This document shows, one piece after another, positions 34,545-42,793 of a DNA stretch of 64,000 nt (position 1 is the first letter of the stretch; each line of letters opens with the position of its first letter). The DNA comes from Hydrogenovibrio sp. SC-1. GTDB lineage: Bacteria > Pseudomonadota > Gammaproteobacteria > Thiomicrospirales > Thiomicrospiraceae. The notes below the pieces were generated by a model. It ran no database searches and was not told where the DNA came from. It was given only the letters and a program-made list of their open reading frames with translations. Where the stretch lies: positions 1 to 64,000 of the forward strand of contig NZ_PKGB01000014.1 in assembly GCF_002848135.1 (NCBI RefSeq), given 5' to 3'. The position numbers and the translations under genes were made by a program.

Positions 34545-34973
34545 TTAAGCAATAAATTTCGGAATTTTGCCTTCCGAAATATGAACGGTCTTTGAGAAAT
34601 TCACCTGGCAAGCCCATGAAAAGCCTTTCTCATATTCACGAGCCTCATCGATATCCGTCTGGTTATTTGCAGCAACATCGAATCTAAACTCCAGAACATC
34701 ATCACCTTGATTTGAAGTGATGCAAACTTCCAACTGGCACTCAGCCTGATTTGCGACAACCTCATCATCTAAAACATATCGAACTGGTATAAATGGATCA
34801 GTAAAGAAACTAGAAACACCCCATTTTTTGCGACAGTCAATTTCTATCTCAGAATTGATAACTTCTAAAACTTTATCCGCTAACATTACGAAACTTCCAA
34901 AATCATGACCTCGATGCGACACATCAATGAACTTATCGTTTTTTGCATCAAAAATATTCATTACTTTAATCAT
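34545..34973 (-). CDS. Hypothetical protein under ICE regulon site 5 (possible mobilisation accessory)
   Basis: 142 residues, soluble, acidic, with no motif I can name (begins MIKVMNIFDAKNDKF). AAGGAGAT lies about 5 bases before the ATG. Its promoter carries the same operator and -10 spacing as the transfer operons, so it is switched on with transfer. It is the first gene beside the GC-rich hairpin block. In IncA/C and SXT elements the gene next to oriT under the master activator is mobI; this could be an analogue by position, but I see no sequence evidence for homology. Confidence 0.5.
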   Translation of the reverse strand: MIKVMNIFDAKNDKFIDVSHRGHDFGSFVMLADKVLEVINSEIEIDCRKKWGVSSFFTDPFIPVRYVLDDEVVANQAECQLEVCITSNQGDDVLEFRFDVAANNQTDIDEAREYEKGFSWACQVNFSKTVHISEGKIPKFIA

Positions 34974-35016
34974 TCAATATCTCCTTAAAAACCTAATTTG
35001 TAACACTGCATGGAAT

Positions 35017-35078
35017 ATTAAATAACAATCAAGAATGTCGAGTACCAGTTACAAATAACAACCTCCAGTATTTGTAAT
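35017..35078 (-). promoter_or_regulatory. ICE regulon site 5: palindromic operator plus -10, upstream of 34973
   Basis: Plus-strand arms TTACAAATA (35049-35057) and TATTTGTAA (35069-35077), 11-base spacer. Read on the minus strand, the spacer CTGGAGGTTGT matches site 1 (CTGGAACTTGA), giving the orientation. The -10-like TTTAAT (minus strand, 35017-35022) ends 31 bases after the tenth arm position, as in the other copies. Confidence 0.7.
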
Positions 35079-35097
35079 GGCTAAGGGCTTAATGGCC

Positions 35098-35260
35098 GGT
35101 GGTCGTGGGCGACCACCAAGGGAATGGAATGGAATATAAGGAATGGTTCAAAGGGAAAGGTTTTAAAGGAAGGGAGGCCTTACGGGGAAAGGCCCTATCC
35201 GTAAGGGCCTGCCCCAAAACAGGGGGGCAGCATAAGGGCTACGGGCGACGACCGGCCCTA
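35098..35260. other. GC-rich block of hairpins, candidate oriT
   Basis: Three hairpins in 132 bases: GGTGGTCG/CGACCACC (35098-35117, loop TGGG), GGCCTTACGG paired with CCGTAAGGGCC (35176-35209, one bulge; an alternative AGGCCC/GGGCCT pairing overlaps it) and TGCCCC/GGGGCA (35210-35229). Between them are GGAATGG direct repeats (about 35120-35147). The block is far richer in G+C than its surroundings and has no open frame. It lies between a regulon promoter and the relaxase region, as an origin of transfer might. No nic site can be assigned. Confidence 0.4.
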
Positions 35261-35943
35261 CAGCTCCAATCGTATTAACGAGAGACTTTTTAAAATTACA
35301 AGATAAAAGCAAGTAATATCAATAGAGTTAACTTTCGTCTATGTTGTTTAATAAAAATAAAGGTATCGAGCCATATCTTGTTCTACCTACTTACATTTGG
35401 TAGCTTTGTCAGCATTAAACCCAGTACGCATAAGCAAAACCTAATGCAAGTTGTTATTTAAGAATTTAGCGTATTATTTAACGATGAAAAAAGAAACATC
35501 ATCCAATTCTTACTTCCCTCGGATCGGTCTATATAAAAAAACCGATTTTACGTCAATCCGCGATCATTTACTTTGCACCTGGTTAAGAAAATGATTTATC
35601 AGCTATTCTAGCTGATATTGGGCAAGTTTCGCGCGGGTCTAGTTTGGGCAGAACGGAAGTTGGTGCAGATTGCAATGAAACCGGCAGGCTGCTGCAATAC
35701 GGTGACTGATGAGGTTCGGCCATGAACGGTCATTCAAGACCGACAGCTGCCCATATAAATACCTGAATAAAGGATGAATAGTGCGGTTCATAGCCCCCGT
35801 ATTTGAACAGGAAAAGCAGAGCGAGACCAGATCATGCTGATAGATTACCCCCCTCCGCGCGATCAACTTGCGGTAATTCTCCTCACATCGTTTTTACACG
35901 CACTTTCCACCGTCGCTGAATGGCCGAAATGGGAGAGCACATT
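35261..35943. other. Non-coding stretch; change of base composition
   Basis: Up to about 35,590 it is AT-rich. ATCGGT/ACCGAT (35523-35546) with a following TTTT could be a plus-strand terminator, and ATCAGCTA/TAGCTGAT (35598-35616, loop TTC) is a perfect hairpin. From about 35,620 the base composition becomes GC-rich, continuing into the GGDEF-EAL gene. No convincing gene: the frame on the minus strand at 35639-35866 lacks a family match and a good ribosome site. Confidence 0.4.
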
Positions 35944-37545
35944 ATGAAAAAGCTTCCGATAGTTCTAAATACCCCCGCGCGAGTGGCGATTGCGTTGGCT
36001 TTGATCGTGCTGGTGGGCGAGTTGTTGATCATGGTGCTTTTCGAAAACATAAATACCACCCTCCTGAAAGATCCATTTCTGAAAAATCTGTTCATTTATG
36101 TTTTTGATCCCGTCGCGCTCACCGCGATTGTTTCTCCCGCTCTTTATCTCCTGGTTTTCCGTCCGCTGAATCAGCAAGCCAAGCTTGAACGGCAACTCGC
36201 TAAATCGCGCAGTCTCAAGGCCGATAGTAAAATTGAGCATCTGGCTTTCTTTGATCAGCTCACCGGCCTGCCCAACCGGCGGCTTCTTATGGATCGGCTT
36301 GATCATGCATTCGTTACCAGCTCGCGTAGCGGCCGGGAGGTTGCGCTGTTGTTGCTTGACCTGGACAATTTCAAGGACATCAACGACACCCTCGGCCATG
36401 ACGTCGGTGACTTGCTGCTACAACAGATCGCGCAACGCCTGGAGTCCTGTGTGCGCAAAAGCGATACAGTGGCTCGTCTGGGCGACGACGAATTCGTAGT
36501 GATGTTGGAAGGCCTGAGCAAGCAACACATTGAAACCGCAGCAATACAGGCGAAAGACGTCAGCGAAAAAATACTCGCTACGCTCAACCAGCCTTACCAG
36601 CTTGCCATGGACGAATATCACTGCACCGCCAGTATTGGTGTAGTTCTTTTCAGCAATCACGGCACGACTGTGGCAGAGCTGCTGAAACGAGTCGACATCG
36701 CCATGTATCAGGCCAAGAAAGCAGGTCGCAACACGCTGAGATTCTTTAATCCGAAAATGCAGGATGCCATTAACGCCCGCACATCCCTCGTATGCGAATT
36801 ACACAAAGCACTTGAGAAGGGGCAATTTCATATGTATTACCAGATTCAGGTGGACAGTTCGCACCGTCCATTGGGAGCAGAAGCATTGATCCGCTGGATA
36901 CATCCCGAACACGGTCTGCTACCACCTGACCAATTCATTCCGCTGGCGGAAGACACCGGACTGATAGTGCCCATCGGGCAATGGGTGCTGGATACGGCTT
37001 GTGCCCAACTCAAGGCATGGGAGCAAGATGCGCTCACCTGTGACCTCGTTCTGGCGGTCAACGTCAGTGCCAGACAATTTCGCCAGGCTGATTTCATGGC
37101 TCAAGTACAATCCACCGTGCAGCGCCATGCCATCAACCCGATGCGACTCAAATTAGAGTTGACCGAAAGCATACTGGTAAAGAGCATCGAAGACACCATT
37201 ACAGCCATGAACACATTGAAAGGTATCGGCATCCAGCTCTCGTTGGACGACTTCGGCACTGGCTATTCATCCCTGCAATACCTCAAGAAGCTGCCGCTCG
37301 ATCAGCTCAAGATAGACCAGTCGTTCGTGCGCGACCTTGCCGCCGACAGCAGCGATAAAGCCATTGTTCGCACCATCGTTGCTATGGCACAAAACCTGGA
37401 ACTGGACGTCATTGCTGAAGGGGTAGAGACGGAAGAGCAACAACAACTTCTCCTGAGCAAGGGGTGTACCCACTACCAGGGATATCTGTTTGGCAAGCCG
37501 GTGCCGATTGAGCAGTTTGAGGCGTCATTAGGGCCATTCGATTGA
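35944..37545 (+). CDS. GGDEF-EAL protein (cyclic di-GMP turnover), membrane anchored
   Basis: 533 residues. Two membrane spans (about 13-33 and 50-72), a GGDEF domain (about 95-260) whose signature is RLGDDEFV, and an EAL domain (about 275-530) with all key motifs: EALIRW, NVSARQF, LELTES, LDDFGTGYSS, LKIDQSF, AEGVET, QGYLFGKP. The phosphodiesterase half looks active; the cyclase half is uncertain because of GDDEF. GGGAGA precedes ATG 35944. Codon use is much more G+C-rich than in the surrounding ICE genes, so it was probably acquired separately. Confidence 0.88.
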   Translation: MKKLPIVLNTPARVAIALALIVLVGELLIMVLFENINTTLLKDPFLKNLFIYVFDPVALTAIVSPALYLLVFRPLNQQAKLERQLAKSRSLKADSKIEHLAFFDQLTGLPNRRLLMDRLDHAFVTSSRSGREVALLLLDLDNFKDINDTLGHDVGDLLLQQIAQRLESCVRKSDTVARLGDDEFVVMLEGLSKQHIETAAIQAKDVSEKILATLNQPYQLAMDEYHCTASIGVVLFSNHGTTVAELLKRVDIAMYQAKKAGRNTLRFFNPKMQDAINARTSLVCELHKALEKGQFHMYYQIQVDSSHRPLGAEALIRWIHPEHGLLPPDQFIPLAEDTGLIVPIGQWVLDTACAQLKAWEQDALTCDLVLAVNVSARQFRQADFMAQVQSTVQRHAINPMRLKLELTESILVKSIEDTITAMNTLKGIGIQLSLDDFGTGYSSLQYLKKLPLDQLKIDQSFVRDLAADSSDKAIVRTIVAMAQNLELDVIAEGVETEEQQQLLLSKGCTHYQGYLFGKPVPIEQFEASLGPFD

Positions 37546-37900
37546 TTTTATGAATGGCTACTGATCGAAAGCAGCCGTTCATTAACCGATATAGATAACC
37601 TCATTCCAATGGTGCCAGGATTTGTCCGGAACGGGAAGCCAAACAGGACTCGAACAAATGACCGAAGTTGGCCAAACTACGACTGTCGGCAACCAGTACC
37701 ACTGATTGGTTTTCAGCCATTCTACTACCATCATGGGTGACACTAGGTTGCTCCATAATACGCACTTAGGGCTCTGTAATTCTTTGATACTCGTCCCAAT
37801 CGCCACTAAAACCCTAGACACAAATAAGGCCAGATAAGTAATTTTCAAGCCTAGCCCGTTTTATAGAAACGGGCTTGATAGAATCACAAATACCATTCTG
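37546..37900. other. Intergenic region with hairpin, end of the GC-rich segment
   Basis: No convincing gene; the 37582-37848 minus-strand frame looks spurious. AGCCCGTTT (37853-37861) pairs with AAACGGGCT (37867-37875), a probable terminator-like hairpin. An extra single half-site CACAAATA lies at about 37,885, just before regulon site 4. Confidence 0.35.
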
Positions 37901-37963
37901 AATTACAAATACACATCCTTGATATTTGTAATTTCATCCTCCAATTCCCGTTTCTGCAACAAT
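37901..37963 (+). promoter_or_regulatory. ICE regulon site 4: palindromic operator plus -10, upstream of 37999
   Basis: Arms AATTACAAATA (37901-37911) and TATTTGTAATT (37923-37933), perfect 11-bp inverted repeat, spacer CACATCCTTGA. The -10-like AACAAT (37958-37963) ends 31 bases after the tenth arm base (37932). Downstream are the duplicated unknown gene and the relaxase. Confidence 0.72.
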
Positions 37964-37998
37964 ACTACCAAGTAATAAATAAAGAGACTGAAACAACA

Positions 37999-38946
37999 AT
38001 GTCATCAGCTACCGCAAAAGATTTGAAGCAACCAAAAAGACTAAATGTACGTCGTGTAATTAAAACTCTGGATCAACTCTATGAGTTCGGGCCAAGTCGA
38101 TATTACGATTGGTTCAAAACGATAGAAGATGCTTTTTCTGAGTTTGAAGCAAGTATTTCAGATCTCACGATTGGTGAAATCAATCTAGGGATATCTCGCA
38201 TCGAGGCAATAGATCCTCGAAAAAGAATATCTCCCCTACCGGAAGACTTCTCAAAAATTTGTACTGCATCAGATAGCAGCTGGAATGAAATTCAAGAAAA
38301 CTATAAAGATAAGGTTGAAACCGTTAGGAACCCAGACTGGTTCAAAGTTGTAATTGAAGAAGAGATTGATTTTGGGGAAAACCTATCGGGTTTGACAATA
38401 GGAGACATTCATCTGGGGTTTGAAAGACTTGAAGAGATTAATCCAAGCTATAAAATTTCTTCATCCCCTGAAGATTTTTTCAGAATCTGCTCAGCATCTG
38501 AAGAAAACTGGAACTCTATGAAAGATACCTATAGAAACACAGAAACCTTCGGTAAACCAAAAGAAATCATTGGTATAAAGCAAGACAGAAATCAATCTGC
38601 ATTGAACATATTGCTGGCCATGCTTGAACGGAATTTTCTAGAGGTTGATGACTTAATAGAAGTAAATAATTTCCCGATCGCATCTGATTTTAAGTCGTTG
38701 GACTTAGAGCTGTCGGAACCAAAATCACCTTTTGGCCTGACTTCTAAGATTGCTGAAATTTTGATTGAGAAAGGATTATTCGAAATCAGGATTTATTCAA
38801 GAGATACAAAAGAACGATGGAACCCTCTAAGAGAGAGCTTTATCGAGTTTAGAAAACGGCTAGATAATGTTCACGCTTACTACGATATTAGATCCTCCCC
38901 TGACTTGTTTGAAGTTAAAGAATGGGTAGATGGCTTTTTTATTTAG
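37999..38946 (+). CDS. Internally duplicated protein of unknown function, upstream of traI
   Basis: 315 residues, soluble. Two repeats of about 80 residues: LTIGEINLGISRIEAIDP to CTASDSSWNEIQENYKD (about 52-108) and LTIGDIHLGFERLEEINP to CSASEENWNSMKDTYRN (about 132-188). The C-terminal third (about 200-315) is unrelated and mixed helical. GAGACTG-type ribosome site is poor. It is first in the operon under regulon site 4 and ends 12 bases before the relaxase gene, so it may help relaxase or oriT function. I recognise no family. Confidence 0.65.
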   Translation: MSSATAKDLKQPKRLNVRRVIKTLDQLYEFGPSRYYDWFKTIEDAFSEFEASISDLTIGEINLGISRIEAIDPRKRISPLPEDFSKICTASDSSWNEIQENYKDKVETVRNPDWFKVVIEEEIDFGENLSGLTIGDIHLGFERLEEINPSYKISSSPEDFFRICSASEENWNSMKDTYRNTETFGKPKEIIGIKQDRNQSALNILLAMLERNFLEVDDLIEVNNFPIASDFKSLDLELSEPKSPFGLTSKIAEILIEKGLFEIRIYSRDTKERWNPLRESFIEFRKRLDNVHAYYDIRSSPDLFEVKEWVDGFFI

Positions 38947-38958
38947 AGGGTAAGATTC

Positions 38959-40959
38959 ATGTTGAATGCGGTCAAAAAAATATTTTCCAAAAATAAAGCC
39001 GAAACACCTAGATTGAGAAATGGAAAACAAATTAGTAGGCAGCCCTATGACATCCTATTAGAGCCATATAACGATGAGCTCAACGAGATTTATGAATTAA
39101 CTGGGCTTTCAAGAAAATTCTTTGATCATCTATACATGGTTCCTATACAACAATATGCAGAAGTCATTCAGCTTCTGCCAGCATCGGAAGCACACCACCA
39201 TAGTCAACCTGGCGGAATGCTTCAGCACACTATAGAAATTATTCTAAATGCACTCCGGTTGCGTCGTGGCCAAATATTGCCTCCAGGTGTTATACCTGAA
39301 GAGGTAGAGCAAAGAAAAGATCTATGGACATACGTTGTATTTTTATGCGCCCTCTTCCACGATGTAGGCAAGGTTATATCTGATGTTAACCAGGTAGATC
39401 CAAAAGGTAAAAAATGGAACCTTTTATCAAAGTCCTCCCCTCCAGAAAGGTATGAAATCAGATTTAATCCTAAAAGGAAGCACAAGTTTCATGAAAAACT
39501 TCCGGCATTCGTACTATTTAAATTTGTAGCGCCCAGTGCTATCGAATGGATTATGAAGGATGATGAGGCATTCTATGCTTTGATCAATTTTATGATTGGT
39601 GATCATGCTGAAGCCGGTGTTGTATCTGATCTAATTCAAAAGTCTGACCAGGCATCAGTAGTTGGCAATCTAGGTGGCGATATTTCTAAGGTCACTGCAA
39701 AACAAGCTCAACGCCCACTATCAGAGCGCATATTAAGAACCATTCAGACGCTAGTGGCTGAAGATCGAGTTCCTGTCAATCGACGCGGGGCAGCTTGCTA
39801 TATTGACGGAGATTTTGCCTATTTCGTGGTGAAAAGATTACTAGATGATGTAAAAGAAAGAATGCGACAAGATGGACAATCCGTTCCTGATCGTAATGAC
39901 CGGTTAATGGATGAATTGCAACAGTTTGAAGTGATTGAAGCCAACGCAGATAAGGCTATTTGGAAAGCGAAAGTTTTTGTTGATGACTGGAACAGTGATT
40001 TTTCAATGTTAAAGATGAAGTTGTCAAAAGTTTGGCCAAGCATTGATAACCGGCCAGAACCAAACTCAAGTATTCGAGTAGTTGAAGCTGGAAGTGAAAC
40101 AAAAGAAAAAAACGATGATTCACAAAGAGCGCAGCAGCCAGAGGAAAGAAGCAACCCTAAAAAATCTGCCGTTAACACCAACCCTACTTCAAAATCAGAA
40201 GCGATAAAGAAACCAGTAGCAGAACCATCAGAACCCGAAAAGAAACTTCCGACTGAACAGAAATTGCCAACATCAAAAGAAGCAAATACCCTAGAAGCGA
40301 TCGATGAGCTTAATGAACTAGATGAAGCCATTAATGCGTCTCCGGACAATCTACAATCTGAAGGTGATGACGACGCATTTGTAGATGATTTTGGTATTTT
40401 TGACGACGCACCTGAACCCTCGCAAATTGAATCCAAAAATGAAGTGTCACCACTTCCAGAACAAATATCTGATCGTGATCAAATCATGGATGAAATCATG
40501 GAAAAAACCAAAGGAGCCATTGGCGGTGCTGTTAAACAACATAACGATAAAGTATTCCAGACATCGGAAGTTCCTATCGACTTCAACAATCCAGATTCAG
40601 CCGGTGCGAAATTTATCCATTGGCTAGTGGACGGTATAAAGTCCGGTTCAATCGAAATTAACCAGCCTTCAAACCGTGTTCACATGGTTAGCGAGGGATT
40701 GTTTCTTGCATCTCCGGCTATCTTTAGACAGTTCGATTCTGAAACGGGTATTAGTTGGGACAAAGCTCAACGTGAGGTTTCGAAGCTGAAAATTAATCTA
40801 AAGACACAAAAAGGTGAAAATATCTTCAAATATGAAATCGAATCAAAATCAGGTAGAACAAGGCCCAAAGTAATTAAAGGGTATCTAATCCCTAACCCTG
40901 ACAAAAAATTGGGATTAGTAATTAATAGCAGAAATGAGTGGATGAAGCAAATTACGTAA
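38959..40959 (+). CDS. traI: Conjugative relaxase TraI, MOBH class
   Basis: 666 residues. The N-terminal TraI_2 domain has LPASEAHHHSQPGGMLQHTIE (H79-H81, H90) and LFHDVGK (H133, D134), the metal-binding HD-like site of MOBH relaxases. An acidic, low-complexity linker (about 375-500) follows, then a C-terminal TraI_2_C-like domain (about 540-660). It nicks oriT and pilots the strand to TraD. GAGGG lies upstream of the ATG. Length is close to the ICE members and shorter than R27/SXT TraI. Confidence 0.9.
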   Translation: MLNAVKKIFSKNKAETPRLRNGKQISRQPYDILLEPYNDELNEIYELTGLSRKFFDHLYMVPIQQYAEVIQLLPASEAHHHSQPGGMLQHTIEIILNALRLRRGQILPPGVIPEEVEQRKDLWTYVVFLCALFHDVGKVISDVNQVDPKGKKWNLLSKSSPPERYEIRFNPKRKHKFHEKLPAFVLFKFVAPSAIEWIMKDDEAFYALINFMIGDHAEAGVVSDLIQKSDQASVVGNLGGDISKVTAKQAQRPLSERILRTIQTLVAEDRVPVNRRGAACYIDGDFAYFVVKRLLDDVKERMRQDGQSVPDRNDRLMDELQQFEVIEANADKAIWKAKVFVDDWNSDFSMLKMKLSKVWPSIDNRPEPNSSIRVVEAGSETKEKNDDSQRAQQPEERSNPKKSAVNTNPTSKSEAIKKPVAEPSEPEKKLPTEQKLPTSKEANTLEAIDELNELDEAINASPDNLQSEGDDDAFVDDFGIFDDAPEPSQIESKNEVSPLPEQISDRDQIMDEIMEKTKGAIGGAVKQHNDKVFQTSEVPIDFNNPDSAGAKFIHWLVDGIKSGSIEINQPSNRVHMVSEGLFLASPAIFRQFDSETGISWDKAQREVSKLKINLKTQKGENIFKYEIESKSGRTRPKVIKGYLIPNPDKKLGLVINSRNEWMKQIT

Positions 40960-40995
40960 GTATATATAGGGATACAATAAAATCAATTTGGCAAG

Positions 40996-41001
40996 TATAA
41001 T
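40996..41001 (+). promoter_or_regulatory. Possible -10 of the integrase promoter
   Basis: A perfect TATAAT lies 56 bases before the integrase ATG. The best -35 at 17 bases (TACAAT) is poor. The ICE palindrome is absent here, so int is probably controlled separately from transfer. Confidence 0.35.
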
Positions 41002-41056
41002 GCTAATTACGGGTTCCAGAAAATAGGCAAATAGACTTAATTTAGGAACTTGAGAT

Positions 41057-42022
41057 ATGTCATTAAAACATCATAAAAAGAAAAACCTGCCCATTGATTC
41101 TGTCGTTCGAAGCCAACTAATTAAAATTGTTAACAAAGATGGTAAGCGTAAAATGAAATGGGTTGATGCAGTCGAAAGATTTGTTAAGGAAAGTAAAAAC
41201 AAGGATGCTGTCAATGAAGCAAGTATCTTTAAACTCTCCAATAAATATCTGGAAAAGCTATCACTTGATGAAATAGACCGGCACGTTATCAACGACATCA
41301 TAGAAGCCAGGCTTGATGAAGGTGTGAGCAATACGACCGTTAATAGAATGCTACAAAAAATCAGAGCCGTACTAAACAAGGCTCATAAAGAATGGGAAGT
41401 TAAGTGCGACCCGCCTTATATCAAGATGTTGAAGGAACCACGACTTAGAATTCGCTGGCTTACCACAGATGAAATGCACCGCCTCCTAGCAGTACTCCCA
41501 ACTCACCTTAAGGCCATGACTATATTTGCGCTTGAAACAGGCCTTAGAGAGTCCAATATAACTCTGCTGCGCTGGGACCAGGTAGATCTAGCACAACGAA
41601 TTATTTATATCCAGGAGCATGATATCTTGAAAGGTGAAAAGCCTTATATCGTCCCGCTATCTGATAAAGCAATAAAAATACTATATCAAGCAAAGGGACA
41701 GCACAAAGACCGGGTTTTCACATACAAAGGGAGGCCTATACGAAGAGCAAATGGTAAAGCGTTTAGAAGAGCCCTAGATAAGGCTAAAATTGAAAACTTT
41801 CGTTGGCATGATCTAAGGCACACCTGGGCAACCTGGCATGTACAGAAAGGTACGCCATTGGAAATACTTCAAGAATTAGGAGGTTGGACAGATTTTAAAA
41901 TGGTAAAACGCTATGCACACTTTGATCATAGATACCTGCATAGGTATGTTGATAACCAGCCGGAATCACAGACCATTAGTAAATCTTATGATCTTAATGC
42001 TAGACATTTAAAAGTGTTTTAA
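41057..42022 (+). CDS. int: Tyrosine recombinase, ICE integrase
   Basis: 321 residues. Catalytic Arg in ETGLRESNITLLRW, the HxxR box in WHDLRHTWATWH and the nucleophile in MVKRYAHFDH are all present, with a SAM-like N-terminal domain (about 20-110). It lies at the element's right end and points toward tRNA-fMet 240 bases away, the usual geometry for an integrase using a tRNA 3' end as attachment site. No excisionase-like gene is visible next to it. Confidence 0.9.
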   Translation: MSLKHHKKKNLPIDSVVRSQLIKIVNKDGKRKMKWVDAVERFVKESKNKDAVNEASIFKLSNKYLEKLSLDEIDRHVINDIIEARLDEGVSNTTVNRMLQKIRAVLNKAHKEWEVKCDPPYIKMLKEPRLRIRWLTTDEMHRLLAVLPTHLKAMTIFALETGLRESNITLLRWDQVDLAQRIIYIQEHDILKGEKPYIVPLSDKAIKILYQAKGQHKDRVFTYKGRPIRRANGKAFRRALDKAKIENFRWHDLRHTWATWHVQKGTPLEILQELGGWTDFKMVKRYAHFDHRYLHRYVDNQPESQTISKSYDLNARHLKVF

Positions 42023-42260
42023 TTAAGATTTAGCGTTAAGGGTATTTAAGAAGTGGAATTTGTGAAAAATTTCCGATACCCAAAAAAAGAAAAACCCGAG
42101 TAGCTATAAAAGTCTTTGGCGGACAACATTAGCTAACCCGGGTTGGAGTAGGAGTAAGCCCCGGTAAGGCTCTTCGGCTCTGGAACAAGCAACTCCGTTA
42201 TTTAAGTTCTATTTTAATGGCTTTTTAAGTAAATGCAACACTTAAAAAACTATAAGAATT
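42023..42260. other. ICE right end / attachment region with structured segment
   Basis: Between int and the tRNA lies a GC-richer segment (about 42094-42196) with several potential stems: the palindrome AACCCGGGTT near 42140, AGCC/GGCT around CCGGTAA, and GGAGT pairing with ACTCC 40 bases later. The attachment core should overlap the tRNA 3' end, but the second copy is outside the window, so it cannot be delimited. Confidence 0.4.
42087..42147 (-). terminator. Possible minus-strand terminator downstream of tRNA-fMet
   Basis: Read on the minus strand, AACCCG and TAGCTA pair with TAGCTA and CGGGTT across a loop of about 23 bases, followed by TTTTTC and a T-rich tract. It would stop tRNA and nuo transcripts before they run antisense into int. 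Confidence 0.4.
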
Positions 42261-42337
<77 letters not shown>

Positions 42338-42377
42338 TCAATGTAAATCGTTACACAGTGTGTTTCGATGTGTGCGT

Positions 42378-42405
42378 ATTATAGAGGCTCACACAGAAAT
42401 TGCAA
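42378..42405 (-). promoter_or_regulatory. Promoter of tRNA-fMet
   Basis: On the minus strand -35 TTGCAA (42400-42405) and a perfect -10 TATAAT (42378-42383) are 16 bases apart, followed by a GC-rich start region, typical of stable RNA promoters. The tRNA begins about 40 bases downstream. Confidence 0.75.
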
Positions 42406-42417
42406 GGACTATCTTTA

Positions 42418-42744
42418 TTAATTTAGTCTTCTTGCTCTATCTAAAAAACTCTTTAGGTTATAGCGATAAATAAACCCTGGAAATGAAAAAATCGCAAACA
42501 TAAAGAAGGTGACCGCATAAAACTCCCACTCTTGCTCGTGGACAACTCCCATCGCTTTACTTTCTAATAGATAAGCGAAGAGTCCGGTGAGCATGAAGTA
42601 TAACAACCATTCTGCGATATTGATCCAAATAGACTTGGTTTCTAATGTCATCACCACAAATACACGATTACTAAAAATCCAGGGAATATTTGCTAAGACG
42701 ATTGCGGTTACAAGTAAAACCCAGACTGCTAAATCTAGCGTCAT
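42418..42744 (-). CDS. DUF2818-like membrane protein at the end of the nuo operon
   Basis: 108 residues with three membrane spans (about 5-20, 40-60 and 75-95). I chose ATG 42744 (MTLDLAVWVLL) since GGAG lies 5 bases upstream; the frame extends another 15 codons into a poorer start. A small membrane protein of this family follows nuoN in many betaproteobacteria and some gammaproteobacteria. Role in complex I unknown; it lies 49 bases after nuoN. Confidence 0.7.
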   Translation of the reverse strand: MTLDLAVWVLLVTAIVLANIPWIFSNRVFVVMTLETKSIWINIAEWLLYFMLTGLFAYLLESKAMGVVHEQEWEFYAVTFFMFAIFSFPGFIYRYNLKSFLDRARRLN

Positions 42745-42793
42745 TTTAACTCCTTGATAAAATGATAGAGCCACTAGAAAGTGGCTCATAAAG

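Noticed and set aside
35484-35594. 36-codon frame starting MKKETSSNSY
   Set aside because: No ribosome site, spans a terminator-like hairpin and shows no family features.
35639-35866. 75-codon minus-strand frame
   Set aside because: Cys/His-rich but random-looking, in the GC-rich flank, without a start context.
37582-37848. 88-codon minus-strand frame
   Set aside because: Composition (many Trp, Val) looks like a chance frame in non-coding DNA.
42120-42196. tRNA-like or tmRNA-like gene ending in CCA on the minus strand
   Set aside because: Only four acceptor pairs form and there is no T-arm or anticodon arm.
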